Positions 7,659 through 16,005 of a stretch of 38,772 nt of DNA are shown here, one piece after another. Each line of letters starts with the position of its first letter. The stretch's first letter is position 1. Source of the DNA: an uncultured Chromatiaceae bacterium (GTDB lineage Bacteria; Pseudomonadota; Gammaproteobacteria; Chromatiales; Chromatiaceae). Made by a program: the position numbers and the translations under genes. Location of the stretch: contig CALALB010000051.1 in NCBI GenBank assembly GCA_937923175.1, positions 1 to 38,772 of the forward strand, in the 5' to 3' direction. The notes beneath the pieces are model-generated. The model was not told the origin of the DNA and did no database searches. It saw nothing but the letters and a program-made list of their open reading frames with translations.

Positions 7659-9479
7659 ATGTACGAATCCTTCTTTGGTTTCAGACGCAGACCCTTCGCT
7701 CCTCTGCCCGATCCGAGCCTTTTTTATCCCAGCCCCAGCCACCGCCAGGCCGTGCGGCTCGTTGCTTCACCCTTGCATACCCCAGGCGGCTGGCTGCTCG
7801 TGACCGGCGAATCAGGCATCGGCAAGACGACAGTGGCGCGTCATCTGATGGAACAGATGCAAGCTGCCAGGATTAGCCTTATCCCTGCCCGCACGCTCAT
7901 CGGGCAGTTGGCGCAGCCCAGCGGGTTCGCTTCCGGCAGCACTGGGCCGGTCACCGAACCCACCAGGGTCCAGGGGGCCCTGGGCGCCGCCTTCGCAACC
8001 CCGTCTCCCAAGGAACAACCTGGGCTCCTGATCATTGACGATGCCCAATATCTCGATCGCGCAGGACTTGCGCTGCTCGTGGGGCTCGATCCAGAGGCCA
8101 ATCTCCGTCTGCTGCTCCTGGGGCGTCCTGAACTGGGTGAGCGGCTTAGACAAGCCGGCTATGAACAGATCCGAAAGCGGATCGTCCTGTTCTATCAGCT
8201 CAACCGTCTCGATCTGGATGAAACCACCCGCTATATCCAATACCGTCTCAAACAGACCGGCGGACCCCTGGATCTCTTTACCGCCGCCGCCTTCCAATCG
8301 ATCTTCGAGTATAGCCAGGGTCTGCCGCGTCTGATCAATCTGGTCTGCGAGCGGGCCCTGGTCGCTGCGTACACTGCCAAGGCAGGGTCGATCGATGCCT
8401 GGCTCATCGACCAGGCGATGTATGAACCTTTACCTGACCACCTGGCCGCTGAGGCAGATTCAACCCTTGTCCTGGAGCAGTCCGATCGCCGGGAACCTCG
8501 ACCATCCAACCCTCGCGTGTCCCAAGCCGACCGTCAAATATCGCCCACCCAATCCCCCGAATCGCCCTTGGCGCCCCAGACTTTGCTGGAGATGCCTTCA
8601 GCCAAGCGTCCTCATCCCGAGGAGACACCCATCCCTCGGCTCAAGCCCACCGGTTTCAGACCCAGAGCGCCAAGGGCACATCAAGTCATCAGGCCGACAC
8701 AGCGCACCCCAGTCCAGGCGAGACGACAGTCTGCGCCCGTCCTGACCGCCGCACTCATTGCCCTCGCTGGGCTGAGTGGCTGGTCTCTCCATGCCGCCTG
8801 GACCTGGATGCGTGGGCGCGACCAAACCGCCCCTGAGCTGCAATCTATCCCTGAATCCATCGCGGATACGGCGACAGGACTCGAATCTGGCCCAATGCCA
8901 GCCGCTATGCCCCCGCCTGAGCCCGAGACAGAACATCCAGTATTCGAGGATCTCATCGGTCTCGCCCAAGAGCCGAGCGGATCGGAACCCCAAACCGCCC
9001 CCTCCCAGATTGAACTGGGCGCGCTGGATATTAGAGAACCAGCACCCGCACTCGCTGCCCTTGCCGAGCGCTTGACGTCTTTGGGGATCGCGTATGAATG
9101 GCGCGGCCCTGCTCATCTGCGTGCCGATCTCTCCAAGAAGATTCGATTTCGCGAGGGAAGCGTGGCCCTGGACGGACCAGCCCGTGCCTTCCTTGCCCAA
9201 TTTGCGGAATGGATCCGAGAGGCAGGCGATCTCAGTCTTCATGTGCGGGCCCATACGGATAGCCGCGGTACCCAGCCCAATAATCAGAGGCTCTCGCAAC
9301 GGCGGGCCGCGGATGTCGCCTTCATTCTGCGGCTTAACGGTATCCCCAACTCCCGCATCACCTATGAGGGCAAGGGCTCGTCTGAACCGCGTTTCAGCCC
9401 TGAGGAGGAACGCCGCCTCGGGCCAGAAATCAACCGGCGGATCGAGATCGACCTCATCGCCCCTGCCGATCAGCGCTGA
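7659..9479 (+). CDS. ExeA/GspA-like AAA ATPase with C-terminal OmpA-like domain
   Basis: A 606-residue fusion. The N-terminus MYESFFGFRRRPFAPLPDPS is typical of the ExeA/GspA ATPases that help insert secretin machines through peptidoglycan. Walker A is GESGIGKTT (50-58), Walker B LLIIDDAQ (123-130), and QGLPRLINLVCERAL matches the family's sensor-2 region. Residues 270-355 are Pro/Arg rich. One membrane segment lies at about 360-382. After a Pro/Glu-rich linker, residues 490-600 are an OmpA-like domain: AHTDSRGTQPNNQRLSQRRA with Asp534, and EINRRIEI with Arg593, the two residues that grip diaminopimelate in peptidoglycan. ExeA normally carries a different peptidoglycan-binding domain, so the OmpA end is unusual. 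The inferred topology is ATPase in the cytoplasm and OmpA domain in the periplasm. It runs tail to tail with the next gene, 7 bases between stop codons. Confidence 0.85.
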   Translation: MYESFFGFRRRPFAPLPDPSLFYPSPSHRQAVRLVASPLHTPGGWLLVTGESGIGKTTVARHLMEQMQAARISLIPARTLIGQLAQPSGFASGSTGPVTEPTRVQGALGAAFATPSPKEQPGLLIIDDAQYLDRAGLALLVGLDPEANLRLLLLGRPELGERLRQAGYEQIRKRIVLFYQLNRLDLDETTRYIQYRLKQTGGPLDLFTAAAFQSIFEYSQGLPRLINLVCERALVAAYTAKAGSIDAWLIDQAMYEPLPDHLAAEADSTLVLEQSDRREPRPSNPRVSQADRQISPTQSPESPLAPQTLLEMPSAKRPHPEETPIPRLKPTGFRPRAPRAHQVIRPTQRTPVQARRQSAPVLTAALIALAGLSGWSLHAAWTWMRGRDQTAPELQSIPESIADTATGLESGPMPAAMPPPEPETEHPVFEDLIGLAQEPSGSEPQTAPSQIELGALDIREPAPALAALAERLTSLGIAYEWRGPAHLRADLSKKIRFREGSVALDGPARAFLAQFAEWIREAGDLSLHVRAHTDSRGTQPNNQRLSQRRAADVAFILRLNGIPNSRITYEGKGSSEPRFSPEEERRLGPEINRRIEIDLIAPADQR

Positions 9480-9486
9480 TGCCAAT

Positions 9487-9987
9487 TCACCAGGGCATGA
9501 ACCAGTTCATAAACTGCATCGGGCGGCTGAAGCTGTTATTCATCACCGCCATATCCTGACGGATCGAGGCGGTCGAGACGGTCATATTGCGCATAGCGAG
9601 ATCCATCTGTTGAAGGCTAGCCAACATGGGCCGGAGCGCCTGGACATCCTGGGCGATGGACTCGACATTGGTCGTCATCCGGCGCACATCCTGGCTCATC
9701 TGGGCGACATTACTCGAGATCGCCTGCATATTGCTTGCCATCACCGTCATATTGGTATCGACGCTGATTGCTAGATAATGGACATCCTTAGCCAGGCTGA
9801 AGACCAGATAAAAGCCATAGGCAGCGAGGATAATGAAGGCAAAGAGCGAGGGATAAACAATGAGTTCCCAGCGTTTGGCGCTGCTCTCGAAGGCCTGAGA
9901 CAGGCGATCGATCGCATAGGCATTCGCTGAGGTCGTCGGTGCCTCAGCAGGGACCTGGTCGGTATTCGGCGTTGCGGTATCCTGCAT
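9487..9987 (-). CDS. Single-pass membrane protein with heptad coiled coil, partner of ParA
   Basis: A 166-residue protein of unknown function. Residues 1-40 are polar and Thr/Ala/Pro rich. A membrane segment spans about 43-65 (VYPSLFAFIILAAYGFYLVF). Residues 79-141 form near-perfect heptads: NMTVMAS, NMQAISS, NVAQMSQ, DVRRMTT, NVESIAQ, DVQALRP, MLASLQQ, MDLAMRN, MTVSTAS. Hydrophobic residues sit at positions 2 and 5, and Asn/Asp often at position 1. The C-terminus ends in an aromatic PMQFMNWFMPW tail. Met is strikingly frequent. It follows the ParA-like gene by 37 bases on the same strand, so the two are probably one operon. It could anchor or respond to that ATPase at the membrane. It is not a chemoreceptor: the signalling hairpin tip is absent. 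Confidence 0.68.
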   Translation of the reverse strand: MQDTATPNTDQVPAEAPTTSANAYAIDRLSQAFESSAKRWELIVYPSLFAFIILAAYGFYLVFSLAKDVHYLAISVDTNMTVMASNMQAISSNVAQMSQDVRRMTTNVESIAQDVQALRPMLASLQQMDLAMRNMTVSTASIRQDMAVMNNSFSRPMQFMNWFMPW

Positions 9988-10024
9988 GATCGATCCTCAC
10001 CCCGACCGACGGTCGGTCAATCAC

Positions 10025-10657
10025 TTAGCCAACGAGATGCGGATAGAGCGCTGCTGCCAGGCCCATGAACTCGCGGGCGCCCTTGCCGCGCGGCTCGAGC
10101 TCAAAGACGGCAAGCCCCTCGCTGAACGACCGGCGAAAGACGGTGCGCTGAGAGAGCCGCGGTTTGATGAACCGCAGACCTGGCAACGAGACCAGAGCGG
10201 CCGCGGTCTCCTGGGTCTCCTGGACCCCATGATGGGTATCGCCGCGGTTAATGAAGGCGATGATCTCGAGCGGCTGGGCGCGCTCAAGCTCGGCAATCAT
10301 CCGGATAAAACGCTGGGTGGACCAGACATCGGCCTGGGAAGGCGGAACCGGGATTAACAGACGGTCAGCGAGGCTCAGTGCTAACCGCAGGCTATCCATG
10401 TCCGCAGTTCCGACATCGATCAAGGATTCGTCGGCGCTGCGCAGGTACTCCGGGTCTAGGGCCTCCTTGCCCAGGACGCTGAGCACCGGCTGGAACCCCT
10501 CCTCGCCCCGGACTCCGACCACATCGGTCAGAGTCGCCTGCGGATCGGCATCGACGAGCAGGAGTCTGGTCTCGGCCAGAGCAAGCCATACGGCCAGATT
10601 GAAGACCAAGGTGCTCTTACCCGATCCACCTTTAAGACTACCGATGATCGTGATCAT
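10025..10657 (-). CDS. ParA/MinD-type P-loop ATPase (orphan)
   Basis: A 210-residue ATPase of the ParA family that positions DNA, protein clusters or surface machines. The deviant Walker A is LKGGSGKST (8-16) with the signature Lys9 and Lys14. Walker A' is LLLVDADPQATLTDVV and the switch region ESLIDVGTADMDSLR, where the family Asp is kept but the usual DTPP/DCPP is changed to DVGT. The C-terminal part (FRRSFSEGLAVFELEPRGKGAREF) matches short chromosomal ParA homologues. No parB gene or parS-like repeat is seen in the window, so plasmid or chromosome partition is unlikely. Its neighbour is the membrane coiled-coil protein, a setting that suggests spatial positioning of an envelope structure. 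Confidence 0.85.
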   Translation of the reverse strand: MITIIGSLKGGSGKSTLVFNLAVWLALAETRLLLVDADPQATLTDVVGVRGEEGFQPVLSVLGKEALDPEYLRSADESLIDVGTADMDSLRLALSLADRLLIPVPPSQADVWSTQRFIRMIAELERAQPLEIIAFINRGDTHHGVQETQETAAALVSLPGLRFIKPRLSQRTVFRRSFSEGLAVFELEPRGKGAREFMGLAAALYPHLVG

Positions 10658-10734
10658 AACGCTCGGGGTCTAGGCAGCCGCCGCACCGGATGCCGATCGT
10701 CTTGGGATGAGCGGGGTATCCCCCGCTGCCTCAC

Positions 10735-11514
10735 TCAACGCGGTGGCGCCGGTGGAGATTCCATCCTGGTGTAGCCCGCTGGTACCTGGAACAGATCCTC
10801 GCGCTGAGGAGCAACCTGGATATTGGTCAGCTCCTGGATGAAACCGCCAGGCATCTCCTGGCGTACCGCCAGCTTCAGCTCTGGGTCATACCATTGATAG
10901 GTCCGAACCGGCTGCTCATTGGGCGCAAACATGGTCATCTCCCATTTTTCGACCCGCCGCCCTGCCACTGATTCGATGCCAAGGATGCGTAGTTCCATCG
11001 ACTGACCATTGGGCATCTGATACTTAAGCGGCATCCCCCGTTCAGCATCCAGCCATTGAAAACCGGTCAGGGTTTGGCCGCCCTGATTCATCGTCATCTC
11101 CCATTTCACCGCTCGCCGCCCGCCGATATCCTCCTCGCCGACCCGCCGACAATTCAGATTGGCGATCCCCTGGCAGGGATTGGTCTCGGCGGAGGGCAGG
11201 ACCGGCACCTGACCGGCTGCAGGCGCCGGCATCGGTAGGGAACGCTCCATATAAGCCCGGCGTTCGGGGAAGATCATCCATTCCATACCCCGGCTCTGAT
11301 CAACGATACGGATCATGCTCTGGCCCTGATGCGCCATCTCGACACGCATCCGATTGGTCCCGACATACATCTTGCCGCTGCTTGTCTGGCCATCTGGACC
11401 GCGCATCACCATGTCAGCCGAGAACTCAATCCCGGCGATCTCGGCAAGCGCCGAACCGGCCATCAGACATCCAGCGAGCAAGGCCCCGAATGCCCCTGTT
11501 TGATGGATTCTCAT
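10735..11514 (-). CDS. Exported DUF4412-like protein with internal duplication
   Basis: A 259-residue periplasmic protein of unknown function. Residues 1-24 are a signal peptide ending in SALA, with EIAG as the mature start. The mature part begins FSADMVMRGPDGQTSSGKMYVGTNRMRVEM, the beta-strand pattern of the DUF4412 family, which probably folds like LolA/LolB. The second half holds two similar units: GGRRAVKWEMT...QWLDAERGMPLKYQMPNG (131-170) and AGRRVEKWEMT...QWYDPELKLAVRQEMPGG (184-224). Two cysteines (114 and 122) may form a disulfide. It sits between the ParA gene and a small exported protein, all on the minus strand with gaps of 70-80 bases. A lipoprotein- or lipid-binding role is possible by fold only. 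Confidence 0.72.
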   Translation of the reverse strand: MRIHQTGAFGALLAGCLMAGSALAEIAGIEFSADMVMRGPDGQTSSGKMYVGTNRMRVEMAHQGQSMIRIVDQSRGMEWMIFPERRAYMERSLPMPAPAAGQVPVLPSAETNPCQGIANLNCRRVGEEDIGGRRAVKWEMTMNQGGQTLTGFQWLDAERGMPLKYQMPNGQSMELRILGIESVAGRRVEKWEMTMFAPNEQPVRTYQWYDPELKLAVRQEMPGGFIQELTNIQVAPQREDLFQVPAGYTRMESPPAPPR

Positions 11515-11586
11515 TGTGCTTCTCTCCTCTCATCGCATGGTTGGTCATGGTTCACAAAAACCGCATCGGGTGCAGAGGGTGACCCC

Positions 11587-12024
11587 TCAACGCGGCCAGG
11601 TATCCTCAGCAGGGAAATGCCCAGGGACTAGGGTATCGAATAGGCTCTGAGGCACGGAGGTTTCATCCGGAGGGGGGGATTGGCCATCAAGTGGGCGCCA
11701 ACGCCTGGGACCCAGGCGCTCGCGTTCGCGTGGACTAAGCGGCCGAAACCGCAACTCGCCCGGCGGTGCGACAGAACTGGCCGGTGGATCGCCGCGAAAA
11801 CGATACACCGGTTCATTGTTGGTAATCCCCGACTCGGGATCCAAGACACCCGGGATCGTCCAAGTGGGTACCTGAGTCGATTGCCGATCGCTATTACCAG
11901 GATAAAGGCGCTCATAGCCCTTGCGATAATCCGGCTCCAAGGTTTGAAAGGGATCGGCTTGGTTGGGCTGAGGCTGGGCTACACCTGCCATCACCAGCCC
12001 AGCGATCAGAATCAGCCAATACAT
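11587..12024 (-). CDS. Small exported protein of unknown function
   Basis: I place the start at ATG 12024, giving 145 residues. The N-terminus MYWLILIAGLVMAGVAQPQ then looks like a signal peptide, whereas the longer frame from 12087 adds a non-hydrophobic leader. The mature part is Pro, Arg and Asp rich with no known domain: PDYRKGYERLYPG, TWTIPGVLDPESGITNNEPVYRFRGDPP and FRPLSPRERERLGPRRWRPLDG. The composition suggests an extended or partly disordered periplasmic protein. A GAGG lies only 2 bases before the ATG, so the exact start is uncertain. It lies downstream of the RND permease on the same strand, after a 127-base gap with an AT-rich inverted repeat. Confidence 0.55.
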   Translation of the reverse strand: MYWLILIAGLVMAGVAQPQPNQADPFQTLEPDYRKGYERLYPGNSDRQSTQVPTWTIPGVLDPESGITNNEPVYRFRGDPPASSVAPPGELRFRPLSPRERERLGPRRWRPLDGQSPPPDETSVPQSLFDTLVPGHFPAEDTWPR

Positions 12025-12070
12025 GGCCTCACCGCTCAGGGCGATACCCTGTGGGGCGCGCCCTGAAACC

Positions 12071-12097
12071 TGATAAGGAAATATCAAAATCCTATCA
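12071..12097. promoter_or_regulatory. AT-rich imperfect inverted repeat upstream of the small exported protein
   Basis: Arms TGATAAGGA (12071-12079) and TCCTATCA (12090-12097) pair with one bulged base. The AT-rich centre stands out in GC-rich surroundings. It lies 47 bases before the start codon of the small exported protein, where an operator or promoter would fit. I recognise no specific regulator site and no clear -35/-10 pair. Confidence 0.25.
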
Positions 12098-12151
12098 CAG
12101 GACGGCTATGCCCTGTACTGGCGCACCCTGTCGCGATGATCCCCAAACGAC

Positions 12152-15100
12152 TCATTCCGGATCCAGCTGATCATCCGTCTTCAGACGAATCCCCCGCCGG
12201 CTCGTCCGTTTCCCAGGTGCAGCCTTGGCAGCTCCCTCAGTGGGTGCTGTCTTGAGCGCATTGGGTGGGTGGGACATCGCGGGCTTAGGGGGAGGCGCCT
12301 CAGGCAGAGGCGCTGTCCCTATGGCCGTTTCATTCCGGCTTTGCCCCGCATGCGCCGATCCCGCGCCTGGGGCTGCCGCTCCTGGTGAGCTGGGCTGAGG
12401 ACGTGGAGGGCGGTTTTGCACGCGTCTCTGACGCCAGGATTTTACGGCATCGCCAACCAATAACAGGATTCCGCGCACCGCATAGAAGGTCAGGATTCCA
12501 GCCTCGATCAACCCACCCCAGAGCCGCACCCAGAGGGGCCGAGACGTACCCTGGGTTTGCGAACGCGCCCGCTGGAGGGCACAGTTGAACTCAGATCCAG
12601 GCGGCAGGGCAGCCGCTGCGACCTTGCACATATCCTCTTCAGCGGCGACACAGCCCAAGGGGATGACGACCAGGGTAAGCAGGGTCGAGACCATGACGCC
12701 TGACAGCAAAGAGATCGCCATCCCCTGGAAGATCGGGTCGGTGATGATGACACTTGATCCGGCAACCAAGGCCAAGGCGGTGATCAGGATCGGGCGGGTG
12801 CGGATCTTACAGGCGCGGATCATCGCCTCGGCGATCGGTACCCCCTTTTGCAGCTCGCTTAAGGCGAAATCGACGAGCAGAATCGAGTTACGCACAATGA
12901 TCCCGGCGAGCGCGATCCAGCCGATCATCGAGGTCGCGGTAAACTCCCCGCCTGCCCCCAACGCGAATATCAACGCATGTGCTGGGATGATCCCGAGCAG
13001 GGTCAGGGGGATCGGGGCCATGATCACCAGCGGGATGCGGAAATTGCCGAACTCCCAGACCACCAGGATATAGATCAGCAGCAAGGCGACGGCAAAGGCC
13101 GCGCCCATATCGCGGAAGGTTTCATAGGTGACGGTCCATTCGCCTGACCACTCCCAGGCGAGCCGGCTGTCATCCGGCGGCGGGCCGAGCCAATAAAAGG
13201 AATCCCCCAATGCACCGCCGTCAGCAGGTCGCGTGCCATCGGGCGCCACATAGTCGCGCATGAGCCTCTGGATCTGGAACATGGCATAGACAGGCGCGGC
13301 CAGTCGCCCCCCGACATCGGCCACCACATATTCGATCGGGCGTAGATCCTTATGATAGATGATGTCGTCTTCAGGGGCCCGCTGGAATTCACCCAGTTCA
13401 CCTAGGGGTACGGTAAAGCCCTGACTCGAGAGGATCGGTAGATCGGTCAGACGCTGGATCTGCGAACGCTCGGCCAGGGGGACCTGGAGGACGATCTGAA
13501 TCGGCTCATGCCCGCTTTGGCGGCCCGCCTGTTGCTTGATGTCGCCGAGCGTAGTCCCGCCCAGGGCCATGGCGAGATTGCGGTTGATCACCTCGACCGA
13601 GATCCCCCGCCGAACCGCCTTTTCGGTATCGACATTGAAACGCCAATAATCGAAGGGATCGCGCAGATAGTTATCGACATCGCGAACGCTTTCGGCCTGT
13701 TCAAAGATCGCGGTGACATCCCGGGCAAACTGACGCCTGAGTTCAGGGGAGGGGCCATAGATCTCGGCGACGACCGATTGCAAAACGGGCGGGCCAGGGG
13801 GCATCTCGACTACTGCGATCCGTGCCCCTGTGCCTTGGACTATCGGCTGCAGACGCTCGCGCGCCTCGACCGCGATCTCGTGACTGGTACGATGTCGTTC
13901 CCGTTTATGGAGGAGCTGGACCTGCAACTCGGCCTGCCAGGGATCTGAGCGCAGATAATAATGGCGTACCATGCCGTTGAAATCGAAGGGGCGAGCGGTC
14001 CCTGCATACAGCTGGATCGCCGTGACCTCTGGGATATTTTTCAGCTCCACGGCCAGACGATGGGCCAGGTTAGCGGTCACCGGTAAGGCAGTGCCCTCAG
14101 GTAAATTGATGACGACCGAGAATTCGGGCTTGTTATCGAGCGGCAGCATCTTGACTGCCACCCATTTGAAATAAAAGAACGAACAGGTGAACAAAAAGGT
14201 CCCCCACAGGGCCAGGCGAAACAGCCGACGCTTGGCGGGATCCTCGATCAGCGGCGTGAGGATAAACCGGAAAAAGCGCTCAAGACGCTCCGAGGTCAGA
14301 CGCTCGCGTTTCTCGGCGACCTCGAGATAGTCCATCTTGGGCCGCAGCCATTTAGAGGTCGCCAGATAGGGGGTAAAGACGAATGCGGCAAAAAGCGAGA
14401 TGAACATGGCCACTGAACCCAGCTTGGGGATCGGTGCCATATAGGGTCCCATCATGCCGCTGACAAAGCCCATCGGCAGCAGGGCAGAGATCACGGTAAA
14501 GGTGGCGATGATGGTCGGGTTGCCAACCTCGCGCACCGCATCGACCGCGGTCTCTTCATCGGTGCGCCCCTCCTCGAGCCAGCGCCGATAGATGTTCTCG
14601 ATGACCACTATCGCGTCATCCACCAGGATACCGATCGAAAAGATTAGGGCAAATAGACTCACCCGATCGATGGTCATCCCCCACAGCCAGGCGGTAAAGA
14701 CGGTCATGAACAACACCACCGGCACGACCAGCATGACCACCAGGGCAGGGCGCAAGGCGCGGAAGGCCAAGAGCACCAGCACAAAGACGAAAAAGGTCGC
14801 CACGATGAGCTTGAAGATCAGCTCATTGACCTTGTCATTAGCGGTCTCGCCATAGTTGCGGGTGATGCTAACCTCGACATTGCTCGGGATGCGGGTGTTT
14901 CGGAGCTCCTCGACCTTGGCGATGATGGCCTTGGCGACGGTCACCCCATTGGTCAGTTCTTTCTTGGCGAGCGCAATGGTCACCGCGGGGCGGCCATCGA
15001 CCTTTTCGGTGAGCCTTGATGCCGGCCCCGTGTAATAGCTGACCATCTGCGAGGTATCCTCCTCGGGGCCGAGCTTGACATCGGCGACGTCGTGCAGATA

Positions 15101-15988
15101 CACCGGCATGCCGTTATAGCTTCCCACCACCAGCCGCCGGATCTCTTCCACGCCGGTGAGGAATGAACCCGTCGTGACCGCAAAACGCGCCCCGCCGGAC
15201 TCGACCCCACCGGCCACCGCCTCGGCATTGGCGCTCTTGATGGTCTGGGCGACCTGATCCAGGCTGATCCGATAGCCTGACAGCCGCTCCGGCCAGACAT
15301 CGATCGTCACCTGTTCGCGTCGCCCACCGACGATAAAGGCATTGCCGGTATCCTTGACCTGTTTGAGCGCCTGAAGCACATCCTGGGCCAACAAACGCAG
15401 CTGGGCATCATCGACATCAGGCACCCCATCCCCGTCCAGATCCTTAGACCAGAGGGTGAGGGTCACGATCGGGACATCGTCGATTCCCTTGCTGCGCACC
15501 AGGGGGGGCATGACCCCAGGCGGGATCTTGTCCATATTGGAGGCAAGCTTGTCGTTGACCTTCACCAGCGAGGGACCCATGGGCTCGCCGACCTCAAACT
15601 CAATGGTCACGATTCCCTGGGCGCGCTGCGAGGCCGAATAGACATGCTTGACCCCGGGGATCTCGCTCATGATCCGCTCGAGGGGCTGAATGGCGAGATT
15701 GGCCACCTGTTGGGCCGAGGCACCAGGATATTGCACGAAAATATCGATCATCGGGACCGAGATCTGCGGGTCTTCCTGGCGGGGGGTCATGATGAGGCCG
15801 AGAAGCCCCATTGCCAGCATCGCGAGATAAAACAGGGGCGAAAGGGGGGAGCGAATGAATAGATGAGCGGTATTGCCAGCGACGCCCAGGGCTACCTGCG
15901 GTTTGGTATGCCCCGCGCTCCCCTCCATCGGTGGATCAAGATCGTGATTCATCGGTGCCATCTTGCGCGAAGGCCAAATTGAGCTCAC
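12152..15988 (-). CDS. RND-family efflux permease with C-terminal extension
   Basis: An inner-membrane proton-driven RND pump of about 1278 residues, longer than the usual 1020-1070. The RND landmarks are present: the N-terminal porter segment (MIDIFVQYPGASAQQVANLAIQPLE), the paired aspartates in TM4 (FSIGILVDDAIVVIENIYRR) and the second-half segment GWIALAGIIVRNSILLVDFAL. The loop D183-D194 in the first porter domain reads DLDGDGVPDVDD, resembling a calcium-binding Asp-rich loop and not standard for RND pumps. After the last pump helix there are 166 extra residues: a possible further membrane segment (LIEAGILTFYAVRGILLLVG) and a Pro/Ala-rich basic tail. The start is GTG 15988, with AGGA upstream and 17 bases after the adaptor stop; ATG at 15961 or 15952 is possible. 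No outer-membrane channel gene is adjacent. The substrate is unknown. Confidence 0.9.
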   Translation of the reverse strand: MSSIWPSRKMAPMNHDLDPPMEGSAGHTKPQVALGVAGNTAHLFIRSPLSPLFYLAMLAMGLLGLIMTPRQEDPQISVPMIDIFVQYPGASAQQVANLAIQPLERIMSEIPGVKHVYSASQRAQGIVTIEFEVGEPMGPSLVKVNDKLASNMDKIPPGVMPPLVRSKGIDDVPIVTLTLWSKDLDGDGVPDVDDAQLRLLAQDVLQALKQVKDTGNAFIVGGRREQVTIDVWPERLSGYRISLDQVAQTIKSANAEAVAGGVESGGARFAVTTGSFLTGVEEIRRLVVGSYNGMPVYLHDVADVKLGPEEDTSQMVSYYTGPASRLTEKVDGRPAVTIALAKKELTNGVTVAKAIIAKVEELRNTRIPSNVEVSITRNYGETANDKVNELIFKLIVATFFVFVLVLLAFRALRPALVVMLVVPVVLFMTVFTAWLWGMTIDRVSLFALIFSIGILVDDAIVVIENIYRRWLEEGRTDEETAVDAVREVGNPTIIATFTVISALLPMGFVSGMMGPYMAPIPKLGSVAMFISLFAAFVFTPYLATSKWLRPKMDYLEVAEKRERLTSERLERFFRFILTPLIEDPAKRRLFRLALWGTFLFTCSFFYFKWVAVKMLPLDNKPEFSVVINLPEGTALPVTANLAHRLAVELKNIPEVTAIQLYAGTARPFDFNGMVRHYYLRSDPWQAELQVQLLHKRERHRTSHEIAVEARERLQPIVQGTGARIAVVEMPPGPPVLQSVVAEIYGPSPELRRQFARDVTAIFEQAESVRDVDNYLRDPFDYWRFNVDTEKAVRRGISVEVINRNLAMALGGTTLGDIKQQAGRQSGHEPIQIVLQVPLAERSQIQRLTDLPILSSQGFTVPLGELGEFQRAPEDDIIYHKDLRPIEYVVADVGGRLAAPVYAMFQIQRLMRDYVAPDGTRPADGGALGDSFYWLGPPPDDSRLAWEWSGEWTVTYETFRDMGAAFAVALLLIYILVVWEFGNFRIPLVIMAPIPLTLLGIIPAHALIFALGAGGEFTATSMIGWIALAGIIVRNSILLVDFALSELQKGVPIAEAMIRACKIRTRPILITALALVAGSSVIITDPIFQGMAISLLSGVMVSTLLTLVVIPLGCVAAEEDMCKVAAAALPPGSEFNCALQRARSQTQGTSRPLWVRLWGGLIEAGILTFYAVRGILLLVGDAVKSWRQRRVQNRPPRPQPSSPGAAAPGAGSAHAGQSRNETAIGTAPLPEAPPPKPAMSHPPNALKTAPTEGAAKAAPGKRTSRRGIRLKTDDQLDPE

Positions 15989-16005
15989 TCAGCCGCATCC
16001 TGCGC

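Noticed and set aside
8598..9485. 295-codon open frame on the minus strand
   Set aside because: It is antisense to the linker and OmpA domain of the ATPase fusion; it has no recognisable domain.
10025..10657. Plasmid partition locus
   Set aside because: No parB, no parS-like iterons and no replication gene; the surroundings are chromosomal housekeeping genes.
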